The position numbers and the translations under genes were made by a program. Below the pieces are notes generated by a model that was given only the letters and a program-made list of their open reading frames with translations, made no database searches and was not told where the DNA came from. 64,000 bases of DNA from Promethearchaeota archaeon (lineage in GTDB: Archaea > Asgardarchaeota > Thorarchaeia > Thorarchaeales > Thorarchaeaceae): the NCBI GenBank assembly GCA_014728035.1, contig WJMJ01000022.1, positions 1-64,000 on the forward strand, read 5' to 3'. Positions 50,309 to 59,526 of the stretch are shown piece by piece; position 1 is the first letter of the stretch; every line of letters starts with the position of its first letter.

Positions 50309-50523
50309 TATAATCGCTTACTCCACAAATAACCTCAAGGGTCATTTTTGTCTTTGAATTCAATTAACAATATCTTGTTAAAGCTTACGTAGGTGGTAAT
50401 TTTTCACTCCAGATTAGGTTGTATTGACAATGATTTGTTAAAACTGGTGCAATTGTTTTCCTCAATGCTTATAATCGATTTCAGCTTCCAAAAGCTGTAG
50501 CTCTGTCTAAGAGCAACGCCGGG

Positions 50524-50856
50524 ATGCAAAGGACTGATTTGACCTTGAAACAGGATCGTCTTACAGATTATTCAGCTGAGAAAATACAAGAAATGACAAC
50601 CGCAGAATACACTCCTATTTCTGTTCCATCTTCTCGTTTTCTTGATATTGATAAAGATTACAAATCACATCCATTATGGCCCATTTTAGTGGAGAGTGTA
50701 AGAAGAAGCCCATTATATGCAGGCCTTGTGGGATATTTCCGGTCTAAGATTAAACCTTCTTCTCCCGATATTAATCCTCGAGAATTGGCCAGCATGCTTT
50801 CCATAACTATTGGTGAAGCTCTTGTAATTCTCCATGAGTGTAATGGTCAGGAATAG
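50524..50856 (+). CDS. Hypothetical protein upstream of hypD
   Basis: A 110-residue protein with a polar N-terminal half and a compact C-terminal half (KSHPLWPILVESVRRSPLYA, GLVGYFRSKI, RELASMLSITIGEALVILHE). The last segment looks like a small helical domain that may bind a metal or nucleotide. No family recognised. It sits 60 bases before hypD on the same strand and may be cotranscribed with it. Confidence 0.6.
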   Translation: MQRTDLTLKQDRLTDYSAEKIQEMTTAEYTPISVPSSRFLDIDKDYKSHPLWPILVESVRRSPLYAGLVGYFRSKIKPSSPDINPRELASMLSITIGEALVILHECNGQE

Positions 50857-50915
50857 AAAGCCACTTCCATTAGCTTTAATGGAATTGAGATACTTTACCT
50901 TCTTAGGTCTGCAGA

Positions 50916-51995
50916 ATGTTTAGTGAAGAGTTCAGAAGTGGAAAATATGCTGATGCAGTTGTGAAAAAGATTACTCAACTCAGTAATGGTGAAGAGATTC
51001 GGATAGTACATGTCTGCGGTACTCACGAACACACGATCAGTCATCATGGTATTCGATCAATCCTACCTTCTGAAATAGAGCTGATTGCAGGCCCTGGATG
51101 TCCAGTTTGTGTTTGTGCAGCGAGCGATATTGATATGGCCATTGAGCTAGCAAAACAAGGTCATATAATCACTACATTTGGTGATATGATTCGAGTTCCA
51201 TCCACGGAGTCTTCTCTTGCTAAAGAGCGAACTAAAGGCGCAGATGTACGTGTTGTATATGGGCCTAATGATGCTGTAGAGATTGCAAAAAAGAATCCCG
51301 ATAAAGAAGTAGTTTTTATTGGGGTTGGATTCGAAACTACTGCTCCTACTATGGCAATTGAGATTGCTAACAACCCTCCTGACAACTTTTCCATACTGAC
51401 ATCTTTGAAGATTATTCCTCCTGCTATGGAGATTCTTGTAGAAATTGATGACCTTGATGTAGATGGATTCCTGACGCCAGGCCATGTTTCTGCTATCATT
51501 GGAACTGAAGCTTATACTCCTTTGGCTAAGAAGTATAAGATCCCGTGTGTTGCTGCTGGGTTTGAACCATTGGACGTTCTAGAGGGAATTCGTATGCTAT
51601 TAGTTCAGATGCGGGAAGGAAGAGCTGATTCAGAGAATGAGTACACTCGTGTAGTACGTCCCAATGGTAATCCTGTTGCGAAAAAAATTCTTTCAGATGT
51701 ATTCAAAATTGCAGATGCTCCTTGGCGTGGACTCGGAATACTCCCTGACTCTGGACTGTTTCTACGCGAAGAATATGCAAACTATGATGCCAGACTGCGA
51801 TTTGATTTTCCCGAATTCGAGTCCATTGATATCCTTCCAGGCTGTAGATGCCACGAGGTGATTCTTGGGATGACAAACCCATCTGAGTGTGACCTGTATG
51901 GAAAAAGATGTGTGCCTGAGAATCCATATGGTCCGTGTATGGTAGGACATGAAGGTACATGTCGAATAAGATATGAGAGCCAAGGTCTCGAATAA
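50916..51995 (+). CDS. hypD: Hydrogenase maturation protein HypD
   Basis: Fe-S scaffold protein that, with HypC, builds the Fe(CN)2CO cofactor of NiFe hydrogenases. Family motifs are VHVCGTHEHTISHHGIRSI, IAGPGCPVCVCAASDID, GVGFETTAPTMAI and the C-terminal Cys cluster (CRCHEVILG, CDLYGKRC, GPCMVGHEGTCRI). The length of 359 residues is normal. No hypC, hypE or hydrogenase gene lies in this window, so it is separated from its usual partners. It ends convergently beside mobA. Confidence 0.95.
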   Translation: MFSEEFRSGKYADAVVKKITQLSNGEEIRIVHVCGTHEHTISHHGIRSILPSEIELIAGPGCPVCVCAASDIDMAIELAKQGHIITTFGDMIRVPSTESSLAKERTKGADVRVVYGPNDAVEIAKKNPDKEVVFIGVGFETTAPTMAIEIANNPPDNFSILTSLKIIPPAMEILVEIDDLDVDGFLTPGHVSAIIGTEAYTPLAKKYKIPCVAAGFEPLDVLEGIRMLLVQMREGRADSENEYTRVVRPNGNPVAKKILSDVFKIADAPWRGLGILPDSGLFLREEYANYDARLRFDFPEFESIDILPGCRCHEVILGMTNPSECDLYGKRCVPENPYGPCMVGHEGTCRIRYESQGLE

Positions 51996-52010
51996 GAAAG
52001 GTTTTACAGA

Positions 52011-52637
52011 CTACTTCCTCTGTTGCATCTTTTTTTCGATTTTCTTGAGGTCTCTTTCAGTGTTAATGTTAACAAAACTATCTAGATTCGGGTCGAATTG
52101 CTTCAGCACCTCTGTAGAAATATAAATCACATTACGAATTCTATCAAGAAGATCGCTCATCTTCAGTTTGCCTTGCTCTTCAAGCTCTAGACCAATACTA
52201 TAGGCATGTTCAGCTTGATATACTGCATGTAGGGGTTCAATGTGTCCTGAAGGCCAAGATGGCACGATTGCACCATGATTTCCAATCATTTCGTAGAGTA
52301 CCTTCAGCATGCTTGGAACTACTAGTGGAGTATCAACTGGAAGTAGCATGACATATCTGGTTTCTGCATATTCGAAAGCAGTAATCGCGCCTGATAATGC
52401 ACTTTTTTCCTTACCTTCTGGATCCATGATTATTCGTACTGATTTGGTCAATTCAGCAATAGCATTTTGCTGCGATTCCTCAGACACGATAATTATGATA
52501 TTGTCACAAACCATTCTTGCAATTTCTAGCATGTGTAGAATCAATGGTTTACCCTGTAGATGGGCCAGTGCCTTTTCAGTTCTAAATCTTGAAGAGTTTC
52601 CTCCAGCTAAAATTGCAACTGTTAGATCTTCATTCAT
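52011..52637 (-). CDS. Molybdenum cofactor guanylyltransferase MobA-like
   Basis: Nucleotidyltransferase attaching GMP to molybdopterin or a related acceptor. The family motif VAILAGGNSSRFRTEKALAH at residues 7-26 binds GTP, MLLPVDTPLVVPSMLK is the second motif, and IVPSWPSGHIEPLHAVYQ the third. The length of 208 residues is normal. It could also serve as another NTP-transferase of this fold. It lies between HypD and HdrA, which suggests a role in metal-cofactor enzymes. Confidence 0.88.
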   Translation of the reverse strand: MNEDLTVAILAGGNSSRFRTEKALAHLQGKPLILHMLEIARMVCDNIIIIVSEESQQNAIAELTKSVRIIMDPEGKEKSALSGAITAFEYAETRYVMLLPVDTPLVVPSMLKVLYEMIGNHGAIVPSWPSGHIEPLHAVYQAEHAYSIGLELEEQGKLKMSDLLDRIRNVIYISTEVLKQFDPNLDSFVNINTERDLKKIEKKMQQRK

Positions 52638-52691
52638 GAGTCATCACATACTTTACGCTTTGGCTGAAGTGACTGGGAAAAATGTATTGAA

Positions 52692-52713
52692 TAGACCAGG
52701 CAAATCTGGTCTA
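52692..52713. terminator. Hairpin behind hdrA, probable terminator
   Basis: A perfect eight-base stem TAGACCAG/CTGGTCTA with loop GCAAAT lies seven bases past the HdrA stop on the minus strand. A T-rich tract follows in that direction. Confidence 0.5.
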
Positions 52714-52719
52714 CTCGAA

Positions 52720-54693
52720 TCACTGTTCTTGTGCTGACAGGTATTCAGTTATCATTGCAGCAATCTGCCCATCTGTATAGTGTTGTGAACGAATTGCACC
52801 ACTGGCACAGGTGGATGTACAAGTTCCGCAACCCTTGCATTGTGCTGGATTTACTTGTGCTTTTCCTCGTTCATTTATTGTGACTGCATTGTATGGGCAT
52901 ACCGATACACAGACCTGACACCCTGCGCATTTTTCTTCATCAACGACCGAATAGTAGGGTTCTACAGTAATTTTACCCTTACCCATGAGCGCCATTGCTC
53001 CTGCAGCGGCTGCCTTAGCCTGTGCTACTGTGTCAGGGATATCTTTGGGCCCTTGTGCCATTCCTGCGACAAAAACCCCATCATTAAAGCTATCCACAGG
53101 TCGTAGTTTTGGATGAGCTTCCATGAGGAATCCATCTGGTGAAATGCTGAGATTGAGGATTTTTCCAATCTTTTTGGCGTTGACCGAGGGGACAACTCCG
53201 GTTGACAGAACCACAAGGTCCACTTTTTCTAGTTCAATTGGCTTTGATAGTAGTGTGTCTTCTCCTCGAACAATTAGTTTCTTGGTCTTTTCATCTTCCA
53301 ATATTTGACCAACACGGCCTCGGATGAAAGTAACCCCCGCAGCTGCTGTTGACTCGTAGAACTCTTCGTATCCCTTTCCAAAAGTTCGAAGGTCGATATA
53401 GAATAACCAAATCTCCGCACCGGTCTTATCTCGAATCATCCTTGCTTGTTTTATTGCGGTCATACAACAAACACGAGAACAATATCTGTTGGTTCGTTCG
53501 TCTCTACTACCAACACATTGGATATATACGATCTTCTTTGGTTCTTGTAGGTCGGAAGGTCTGACTACATGCCCCTGTGTTGGTCCTGCAGCATTGAGCA
53601 TTCGTTCAATCTCACCGATATTGACAACATTGAGGAACTCTCCATAGCCATATTCTTCTTTAAGACAGGCATCAAAGAGGTCAAATCCAGTAGCTACGAT
53701 AATTGTTCCGACTTCAAGCTCAATAGTTTTCTCTCTATCATCATAATTGATTGCTTGGGCCTCACACGCATCCTTGCATTTACCACAACGTACAGCATCA
53801 ACACCAAGACAGTTATCCATATCTAGTAAATATGCTGAAGGTACTGCTTGTGCAAATGGAATATATATCGCTTTTCTATAGCCTAGATTCGCATCAAATT
53901 CTGCTGGAATATCGACCGGGCATATATCTGAACAATCTCCACAAGAAGTACATGTTTCAACATCTACATACCTTGGTTTTTGTTTTAAAGTAACTGTGAA
54001 ATTCCCCACATATCCATCTACATTCTCAACTTCCGCCATAGTTAGCAGCTCGATGTTAGGATGACTTCCAACTTCAGCCATCCTTGGTGTTAGAATACAA
54101 CTAGAACAGTCCAGTGTTGGAAATGTCTTGTCCCACTGGCTCATTTTTCCGCCAATGCTTGGTTCTTTTTCCACCATGTAAACTTTGAATCCTGCATTTG
54201 CAAGGTCTAAAGCTGCTGAAATACCCGCAATTCCTGCACCAACGATAAGAGTGCTTTTCTTTATGTCAACAACTGGTTCGTCAAGAGCCTCTAGAAGCCG
54301 AGCTCGTGCGATAGCCATCTTAACTAGATCGATTGCTTTCTCTGTGGCAGCTTCAGGCTCATTAGAATGAATCCATGAATCATGCTCACGAAGGTTGGCT
54401 ATTTCGAGTAGGAATGGATTGAGTCCTGCTTCGCGCATAGTTTGCCGGAATGTTATTTCGTGCATTCGGGGAGAACATGCTCCAATCACAATTCTATCAA
54501 GTCTGTGTTCGTTAATACGGTCTTTGACGATTTGTTGACCAGGTTTCGAACAGACATATTTGTAATCTTCAACATGAGCTACGCCAGGTATATCCTTGAT
54601 CGCATCGATAACGGTTTCAATATCGACTACACCAGCTATGTTACTTCCGCAATGGCAGAGGAATACTCCAATCCGTTTTTCTACAACAGACAT
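52720..54693 (-). CDS. hdrA: Heterodisulfide reductase subunit A-like protein
   Basis: Large FAD and Fe-S protein of electron-bifurcating Hdr complexes. The N-terminus GVFLCHCGSNIAGVVDIETV is the HdrA mark. TLIVGAGIAGISAALDLANA binds FAD, and the middle holds LDCSSCILTPRM and an ETCTSCGDCSDICPVDI cluster. The C-terminus carries two 4Fe-4S motifs (CAGCQVCVSVCP and CKGCGTCTSTCA). The length is 657 residues. ATG 54693 fits GGAG with eight-base spacing better than GTG 54702. HdrB and HdrC are not nearby; a different electron partner is possible. Confidence 0.93.
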   Translation of the reverse strand: MSVVEKRIGVFLCHCGSNIAGVVDIETVIDAIKDIPGVAHVEDYKYVCSKPGQQIVKDRINEHRLDRIVIGACSPRMHEITFRQTMREAGLNPFLLEIANLREHDSWIHSNEPEAATEKAIDLVKMAIARARLLEALDEPVVDIKKSTLIVGAGIAGISAALDLANAGFKVYMVEKEPSIGGKMSQWDKTFPTLDCSSCILTPRMAEVGSHPNIELLTMAEVENVDGYVGNFTVTLKQKPRYVDVETCTSCGDCSDICPVDIPAEFDANLGYRKAIYIPFAQAVPSAYLLDMDNCLGVDAVRCGKCKDACEAQAINYDDREKTIELEVGTIIVATGFDLFDACLKEEYGYGEFLNVVNIGEIERMLNAAGPTQGHVVRPSDLQEPKKIVYIQCVGSRDERTNRYCSRVCCMTAIKQARMIRDKTGAEIWLFYIDLRTFGKGYEEFYESTAAAGVTFIRGRVGQILEDEKTKKLIVRGEDTLLSKPIELEKVDLVVLSTGVVPSVNAKKIGKILNLSISPDGFLMEAHPKLRPVDSFNDGVFVAGMAQGPKDIPDTVAQAKAAAAGAMALMGKGKITVEPYYSVVDEEKCAGCQVCVSVCPYNAVTINERGKAQVNPAQCKGCGTCTSTCASGAIRSQHYTDGQIAAMITEYLSAQEQ

Positions 54694-54886
54694 TTTTTTC
54701 ACTCCAGTCTATGAACATCGTGGGGAGACGTTCAATGTGGATTGCCTTGACATTTTTGTCTAAGACACTCGTGCCTCGATTGGATTAGGGTAATAAAGCA
54801 TTGTGCTTTGTGGTAAAGAATTGTTTAACAAATGTGAATTTAGCCTAGTTCAGAAGCTTTAGTTGTGTGTGAAATAATGCACATTT

Positions 54887-55504
54887 ATGTTCGAAATACA
54901 AGTTGTAGGCCCTACAATTACTATTCTTGCTTTGGTCAACGTATTTGTTCATCTCTATGAAGACCTCAAGATGCTTCGGCATAAAGATGCTGCAGTCTTT
55001 ACTGAACCTTCAGCTAGAGTTCCATCTGGTCCAATGGCTGCGACGATTATTTCGACTTTACTCGCCTTTGGCATCATTTTAGTTATTATGCTCGAGTATC
55101 TGCTAAACCTGAATAGCACACTTTTTGCACTGTTCATTCTCCTTGGAGACTCTCCGGTTTTTATCTGGCCTGTTGGATTTGGGTTGGTGATTCTTGGTAT
55201 CATACTTCATGTATGGTCTCGCTATGTTCGACAAGATATGGCTGCATCCTGGGCGATGAGCAGAAAACATATTCTAGTCACACGTGGTCCCTATTCTCGA
55301 ATTCGCCATCCATCCTATTCTGCGTATATGATGTGTTTTATTGGACTGTTTCTCCTAATCCCATCAGTACTTACTCTAATCTTGTTACTTGGACTGTATG
55401 GTTATCGGGAGATAGCAATAATCGAGGAATCTATGCTTCTTGACCACTTTGGAGAGCAATATGGCTATTATATGACTCGAACTGGTCGTTTTCTTCCATT
55501 CTGA
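54887..55504 (+). CDS. Isoprenylcysteine carboxyl methyltransferase-like membrane protein
   Basis: Membrane methyltransferase of the ICMT/PEMT superfamily. Four to five hydrophobic segments are seen (about residues 4-22, 45-65, 75-100, 145-165). The SAM-binding C-terminal motif LVTRGPYSRIRHPSYSAYMM and later EESMLLDHFGEQYGYYM are diagnostic. The length of 205 residues is normal. Substrates of archaeal members are unknown; lipid or prenylated protein is possible. It precedes GGGP synthase by 95 bases on the same strand. Confidence 0.85.
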   Translation: MFEIQVVGPTITILALVNVFVHLYEDLKMLRHKDAAVFTEPSARVPSGPMAATIISTLLAFGIILVIMLEYLLNLNSTLFALFILLGDSPVFIWPVGFGLVILGIILHVWSRYVRQDMAASWAMSRKHILVTRGPYSRIRHPSYSAYMMCFIGLFLLIPSVLTLILLLGLYGYREIAIIEESMLLDHFGEQYGYYMTRTGRFLPF

Positions 55505-55598
55505 TTGGATAAACTTACAGATTCCGATGATTAACAGTAACACCAAAACCGTAAAAAGCAGTGCATAATCTTCGACCATTACTCTTGGAGGCAAACTT

Positions 55599-56372
55599 AT
55601 GCCCGGAAAGGTCTGGACCTATATCAAAGAGAAGCTTGAGAGAGAAGGTGCTTTGCACTTTTCACTGTTGGATCCTGATCCACTCAAGATAACCAAGGAT
55701 GACATTGTTGAATTGGCTCAACTTGCTGAAAAGGCTGGTACTGATGCAATCATGATTGGTGGAAGTACGGTCTTGGGCTATATCGATGAATATGTTCAGG
55801 CGATAACAGAAGCGGTTGATATTCCGACTATTCTATTTCCTGGAAATGTAAGTGGTGTTTCCGAATATGCTGATGCTATGTTCTTCATGAGCCTTTTGAA
55901 CAGCACCAATCCCTATTGGATTATTGGGGCACAAGCTTTGGGTGCTGCAAAGGTTAAACTAACTGGGATTGAAACCATTGCAATGGCCTACCTTCTTGTT
56001 GAACCCGGAAAAACAGCAGCATGGGTTGGCGATGCAAAGGTATTCCCCCGTGAAAAACCAAAGATTCCTGTTATGTATGCGCTTGCTGCAGAGTTCTTGG
56101 GATTCCGCCTAGTTTACTTAGAGGCAGGTAGCGGTGCCGAAGGTGGGGGTGTTCCCTCTGAGATGATATCTCTGGTTTCTCAGTTTTGTGACATTCCTGT
56201 CATTACTGGTGGTGGATTTAACTCCGCAGAAGACGTTGTAAGAGGTGTTGAAGCTGGAGCCTCTATTGTTGTTCAAGGAACATATATTGAAGAACAAGTG
56301 AAAGCTGATGAAGGTGCAGAATTGAAGAAAATCATCGATGCACTTAAGGAAGCTGGCGCCAAGAGAGTTTAA
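55599..56372 (+). CDS. Geranylgeranylglyceryl phosphate synthase
   Basis: First committed enzyme of archaeal ether-lipid synthesis, joining geranylgeranyl diphosphate to glycerol-1-phosphate. The TIM-barrel motifs are LHFSLLDPDPLKITKDDIVE, AIMIGGSTVLGYIDEYVQAI, and ILFPGNVSGVSEYADAMFFM. VYLEAGSGAEGGGVPSEMIS and VITGGGFNSAEDVVRGVEAG (phosphate site) follow. The length of 257 residues is standard. GGAGG precedes the ATG. The roadblock gene follows 50 bases downstream. Confidence 0.95.
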   Translation: MPGKVWTYIKEKLEREGALHFSLLDPDPLKITKDDIVELAQLAEKAGTDAIMIGGSTVLGYIDEYVQAITEAVDIPTILFPGNVSGVSEYADAMFFMSLLNSTNPYWIIGAQALGAAKVKLTGIETIAMAYLLVEPGKTAAWVGDAKVFPREKPKIPVMYALAAEFLGFRLVYLEAGSGAEGGGVPSEMISLVSQFCDIPVITGGGFNSAEDVVRGVEAGASIVVQGTYIEEQVKADEGAELKKIIDALKEAGAKRV

Positions 56373-56421
56373 ATAGATGGATGAGTCTTTCTCCAGATGA
56401 GTTAAGGGAGGACAAGATGTT

Positions 56422-56811
56422 TTGTCAAGTAAGACCGAATTGCTGAATGAGCTCCTTGAGGACCTTAGTAAAGCCTCCCAAGGCAATGTACAAGCTAGCC
56501 TAATTATATCGAGGTCTCAAGGGCTTACGATATGTGCCCACTTCCCAGGGAATGGTGATGGTGAGCTACCTGGAGAAGATGTCATTGCTGGAAGATCTAC
56601 CCAAATTCATATGGCTACGAACAAGGTATTCAACCAATTAAAGCGGGGTAATTTATTCAGAATTCTTGTAGAAGGTGATTCTGGATATGTTATCATATGT
56701 GATGCGGGTGATGAAGCTTTGCTTGCCGTTTTGACCAATAAAAAAGTTAACCTTGGTTATTTGTTCTTCATGATGAGCCGTGTATCCCGGAGAATCGAGA
56801 ATATCGTGTGA
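56422..56811 (+). CDS. Roadblock/LC7-domain protein
   Basis: Small alpha/beta protein of the roadblock/longin-like fold, expected to act as GTPase regulator scaffold. ELLNELLEDLSKASQGNVQA, SLIISRSQGLTICAHFPG, NKVFNQLKRGNLFRILVEGD and GYVIICDAGDEALLAVLTNK follow the domain order. It has a single domain of 129 residues. The start is TTG 56422 with GGGAGG upstream; the nearby ATG opens a different, very short frame. Roadblock proteins are abundant in Asgard archaea but also occur elsewhere. No small GTPase gene adjoins. Confidence 0.85.
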   Translation: MSSKTELLNELLEDLSKASQGNVQASLIISRSQGLTICAHFPGNGDGELPGEDVIAGRSTQIHMATNKVFNQLKRGNLFRILVEGDSGYVIICDAGDEALLAVLTNKKVNLGYLFFMMSRVSRRIENIV

Positions 56812-56880
56812 ACAAATACACTCCGTCACTCTTTTATTCGAACGTTTCAGTTCAAGTACTGTTAGTATCTGGTGAGTATA

Positions 56881-57819
56881 ATGTCCGATGAGAAACCATC
56901 TGAAACAGTTGATTCGGAAGAACCTGAAACAGAGGATATTTGGGATAAATGGCGTCGTGCTGGTGTGGTAGCTCGTGAAGCACTAAAGATTGCAAAACCA
57001 ATGGTTAAACCAGGTACAAAGGTGCTTGATATTGTCGAAGCAGTTGAGTCATATATCATAGAGAACTCGTCTGGTTGTTCATTTCCTTGTAATGTTGCGT
57101 TAAATAATATTGCAGCCCATTACACCTCCCCACTTAATGATGAGACTATTATTGCTGAGGGTGATTTGGTCACAATTGATTGCGGAGCACATATCGATGG
57201 GTGCATATCCGATAGCGCAATCACAATAGCTTTGAATCCTGACCATGAGGCTTTAGTCAAGGCATCTCGCGATGCAACAAATGTTGCTATTCGTATGCTC
57301 AGACCCGGTGCCAAACTCAATACTATTGGTGCATTAATAGAGGACACCATTAAGAGTGCAGGATTTGAACCTGTGAAACAACTTACTGGTCACCAGTTAC
57401 AAGAATACGAACTTCATAGTGACAAACAAATTCCCTGTGTGGCTGGAAAGTCCGAAGTCCTTGTTGAGGAAGGCGAGGTATATGCAGTTGAAACTTTTGC
57501 AAGTACTGGGTCTGGTAATGTATCGGATCTTCCCAATCCGGTAATTTATCAACTTCTTCCAATTCGCGTGCCAGTTCGATTCAGAGGAAGTAGGCAGTTT
57601 CTCTCGATTGCTAGAAAGAATTATGGTGAATTTCCATTTGCAGAACGTTGGCTTGCAAAAGAGATGAAGCATGCTACTCTCAAGATGGCAGAACGCGAAT
57701 TGAAAAAGAATGGCGCACTCATCGCACATCACATTCTGGCTGAGGAAAAAGAAGAATTTGTTTCACAGAGTGAACATACGGTTATCATCACTGAAGACGG
57801 TCATGAAAAGACTACTTAG
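56881..57819 (+). CDS. map: Methionine aminopeptidase, type II
   Basis: Removes initiator methionine from nascent proteins using two metals. Ligands are visible in LVTIDCGAHIDGCISDSAIT (two Asp), the TGHQLQEYELHSDKQIPCVA (His), EEGEVYAVETFASTGSG (Glu) and SQSEHTVIITEDG (final Glu). The roughly 60-residue insertion of type II is present around ISIARKNYGEFPFAERWLAK. ATG 56881 follows GGTGAG closely; GTG 56872 is the alternative. The length is 312 residues, including an acidic N-terminal extension. Confidence 0.93.
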   Translation: MSDEKPSETVDSEEPETEDIWDKWRRAGVVAREALKIAKPMVKPGTKVLDIVEAVESYIIENSSGCSFPCNVALNNIAAHYTSPLNDETIIAEGDLVTIDCGAHIDGCISDSAITIALNPDHEALVKASRDATNVAIRMLRPGAKLNTIGALIEDTIKSAGFEPVKQLTGHQLQEYELHSDKQIPCVAGKSEVLVEEGEVYAVETFASTGSGNVSDLPNPVIYQLLPIRVPVRFRGSRQFLSIARKNYGEFPFAERWLAKEMKHATLKMAERELKKNGALIAHHILAEEKEEFVSQSEHTVIITEDGHEKTT

Positions 57820-58013
57820 GGGAAATAACTCTCCACAACAGCTTTCCAACCGTCATATCAGTTCCATATTGAGATATTCGGCATCCCAGAAGTATTAAAT
57901 GCGTTTTTTCCCTAAAATAGGGTGTGTGGTTCCGGAGAGAAACCTCGAAACTGATTGTGTGCCATAATCATTGACTGCATTGTACACCGGTACCTGCTTG
58001 TGGAGTGGAGAAA

Positions 58014-58991
58014 TTGGATCAGATGAAAGGCGCAGTTAATTCAACAGGCGCTCCAGAAAGTGAAAGTGCCGAGACCCTAACATGTCCAGAGTGTGGATCA
58101 ACAGCTGTTGTAGAAGATACTACTCGAGGAGAGCGAGCATGTGAGAATTGTGGACTAGTTCTGTCAGACCATAGGATTGATACTGGTGCTGAATGGCGCG
58201 CATTCAGTGCTGAAGAGTCCGAGTCACGTAGTCGGGTGGGAGCCCCCATGCGGTATACAGTACATGATAAAGGACTTTCTACCGTTATTGATTGGAGAGA
58301 TAGAGACACCTCTGGAAAGAAACTTAGTCCAACACGAAGATCACAGATCTATCGTCTCAGAAAATGGCAGATTAGATCTCGAGTACATAGTTCTATTGAT
58401 CGTAATCTGGCTCAGGCTATGTCTGAGCTTGAACGTTTGGCATCTCAACTTGGCATCCCAAAACCAATTCGTGAACAATCTGCTTTATTGTATAGAAAAG
58501 CAGTTCAGAAGAATCTTGTCCGAGGACGCTCTATCGAGGCGATGGTTGCTGCAACACTATATGCTGCATGTCGAATCAGACAGAAACCACGTCCCCTTGA
58601 TGAAGTAGCTGACGCATCCAGAATTGATAGGAAGAAATTAGGACAGTGTTATCGTCTTCTTCTTCGAAGTCTTAAAGTCAAAATCCCTCTCTCGAATCCT
58701 GTAGATTATATTTCTCGATTTACTTCCCAGTTGGAACTATCTAGTTCCGTACAATTACGAACAATTGAAATCCTACAACGGAGTCGGGACATTGGTCTGA
58801 CAATCGGCCGGGACCCATTAGGTCTCGCAGCTGCAGCTATCTATGTTGCTTCTATTATGCTCGATGAACGGAGAACTCAACGTGAGATTGCAGAAGTCGC
58901 TAGAGTTACTGAAGTCACTGTAAGGAATCGCTACAAAGAAATTGTTAAGCGCCTCGACATTAATAGTATGGGACTTCCTAGTTCACACTAA
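58014..58991 (+). CDS. tfb: Transcription initiation factor TFB (TFIIB homologue)
   Basis: Recruits RNA polymerase to TBP-bound promoters. The zinc ribbon TCPECGSTAVVEDTTRGERA then CENCGLVL comes first, followed by the B-finger region (RRSQIYRLRKWQIRSRVHSS) and two cyclin repeats. The first is ERLASQLGIPKPIREQSALL; the second starts QLRTIEILQRSRDIGLTIGR and ends with the HTH-like REIAEVARVTEVTVRNRYKE. The length is about 325 residues. TTG 58014 has GGAG eight bases upstream; GTG 58005 and ATG 58023 are alternatives. Confidence 0.95.
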   Translation: MDQMKGAVNSTGAPESESAETLTCPECGSTAVVEDTTRGERACENCGLVLSDHRIDTGAEWRAFSAEESESRSRVGAPMRYTVHDKGLSTVIDWRDRDTSGKKLSPTRRSQIYRLRKWQIRSRVHSSIDRNLAQAMSELERLASQLGIPKPIREQSALLYRKAVQKNLVRGRSIEAMVAATLYAACRIRQKPRPLDEVADASRIDRKKLGQCYRLLLRSLKVKIPLSNPVDYISRFTSQLELSSSVQLRTIEILQRSRDIGLTIGRDPLGLAAAAIYVASIMLDERRTQREIAEVARVTEVTVRNRYKEIVKRLDINSMGLPSSH

Positions 58992-59051
58992 TAGGATGTC
59001 AAATATAGTAAGATGTACCTAGATTAGACTGGTATGATAGTCTGGTTCAGG

Positions 59052-59390
59052 TCATCTTCTGCCACCTTTGAATCCCCAGTCAATTGCAATTTGCTCTTCA
59101 GGGAATCCCAGTTTGCCAAGTACTTTGCCAATTGTACCTCGATGATCACCTTGAAGTTCAATATGGCCATGTTTGGCTGCTCCGCCACATGCAAGTTTGG
59201 ACTTGAGCTTAGAAGCGAGGTCGCTAAGGTCTATATTCTTATCAAAACCTTCAACGACTGTATACATTCTGCCCCATTTTCGGCGTTCGACAGTTACCGT
59301 AATTCGGGCCTCTTCTTGTGCGATTGTTTCGCAGACACAAAGGTCTACTGGCAATCCGCAATTTGGACATATTCCGCCTTCGTCTGACAG
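59052..59390 (-). CDS. sui1: Translation initiation factor aIF1 (SUI1), apparent CTG start
   Basis: Start-codon fidelity factor, homologue of eIF1. The SUI1 domain is clear (RMYTVVEGFDKNIDLSDLAS, CGGAAKHGHIELQGDHRG, KVLGKLGFPEEQIAI). Archaeal family members carry an N-terminal zinc knuckle, and here CPNCGLPVDLCVC is present only if translation starts before residue 8. The frame closes at TGA 59394-59396. The only plausible start beyond it is CTG at 59388-59390, ten bases after AGGAG. The shorter TTG start at 59354 would delete half the knuckle. The product has 112 residues. Confidence 0.85.
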   Translation of the reverse strand: MSDEGGICPNCGLPVDLCVCETIAQEEARITVTVERRKWGRMYTVVEGFDKNIDLSDLASKLKSKLACGGAAKHGHIELQGDHRGTIGKVLGKLGFPEEQIAIDWGFKGGRR

Positions 59391-59526
59391 ATTTCACTTA
59401 CTCCTGATATTTTCTATTAGCTAAAGCTGTAATCTGTATTGTAATTATATCTTTAATAAGTTCCGTCTTGGTATATCCGTTCCATTTGAAAAGAGTAAAG
59501 AATGACTATGCAAGGAAGCACTTTCC

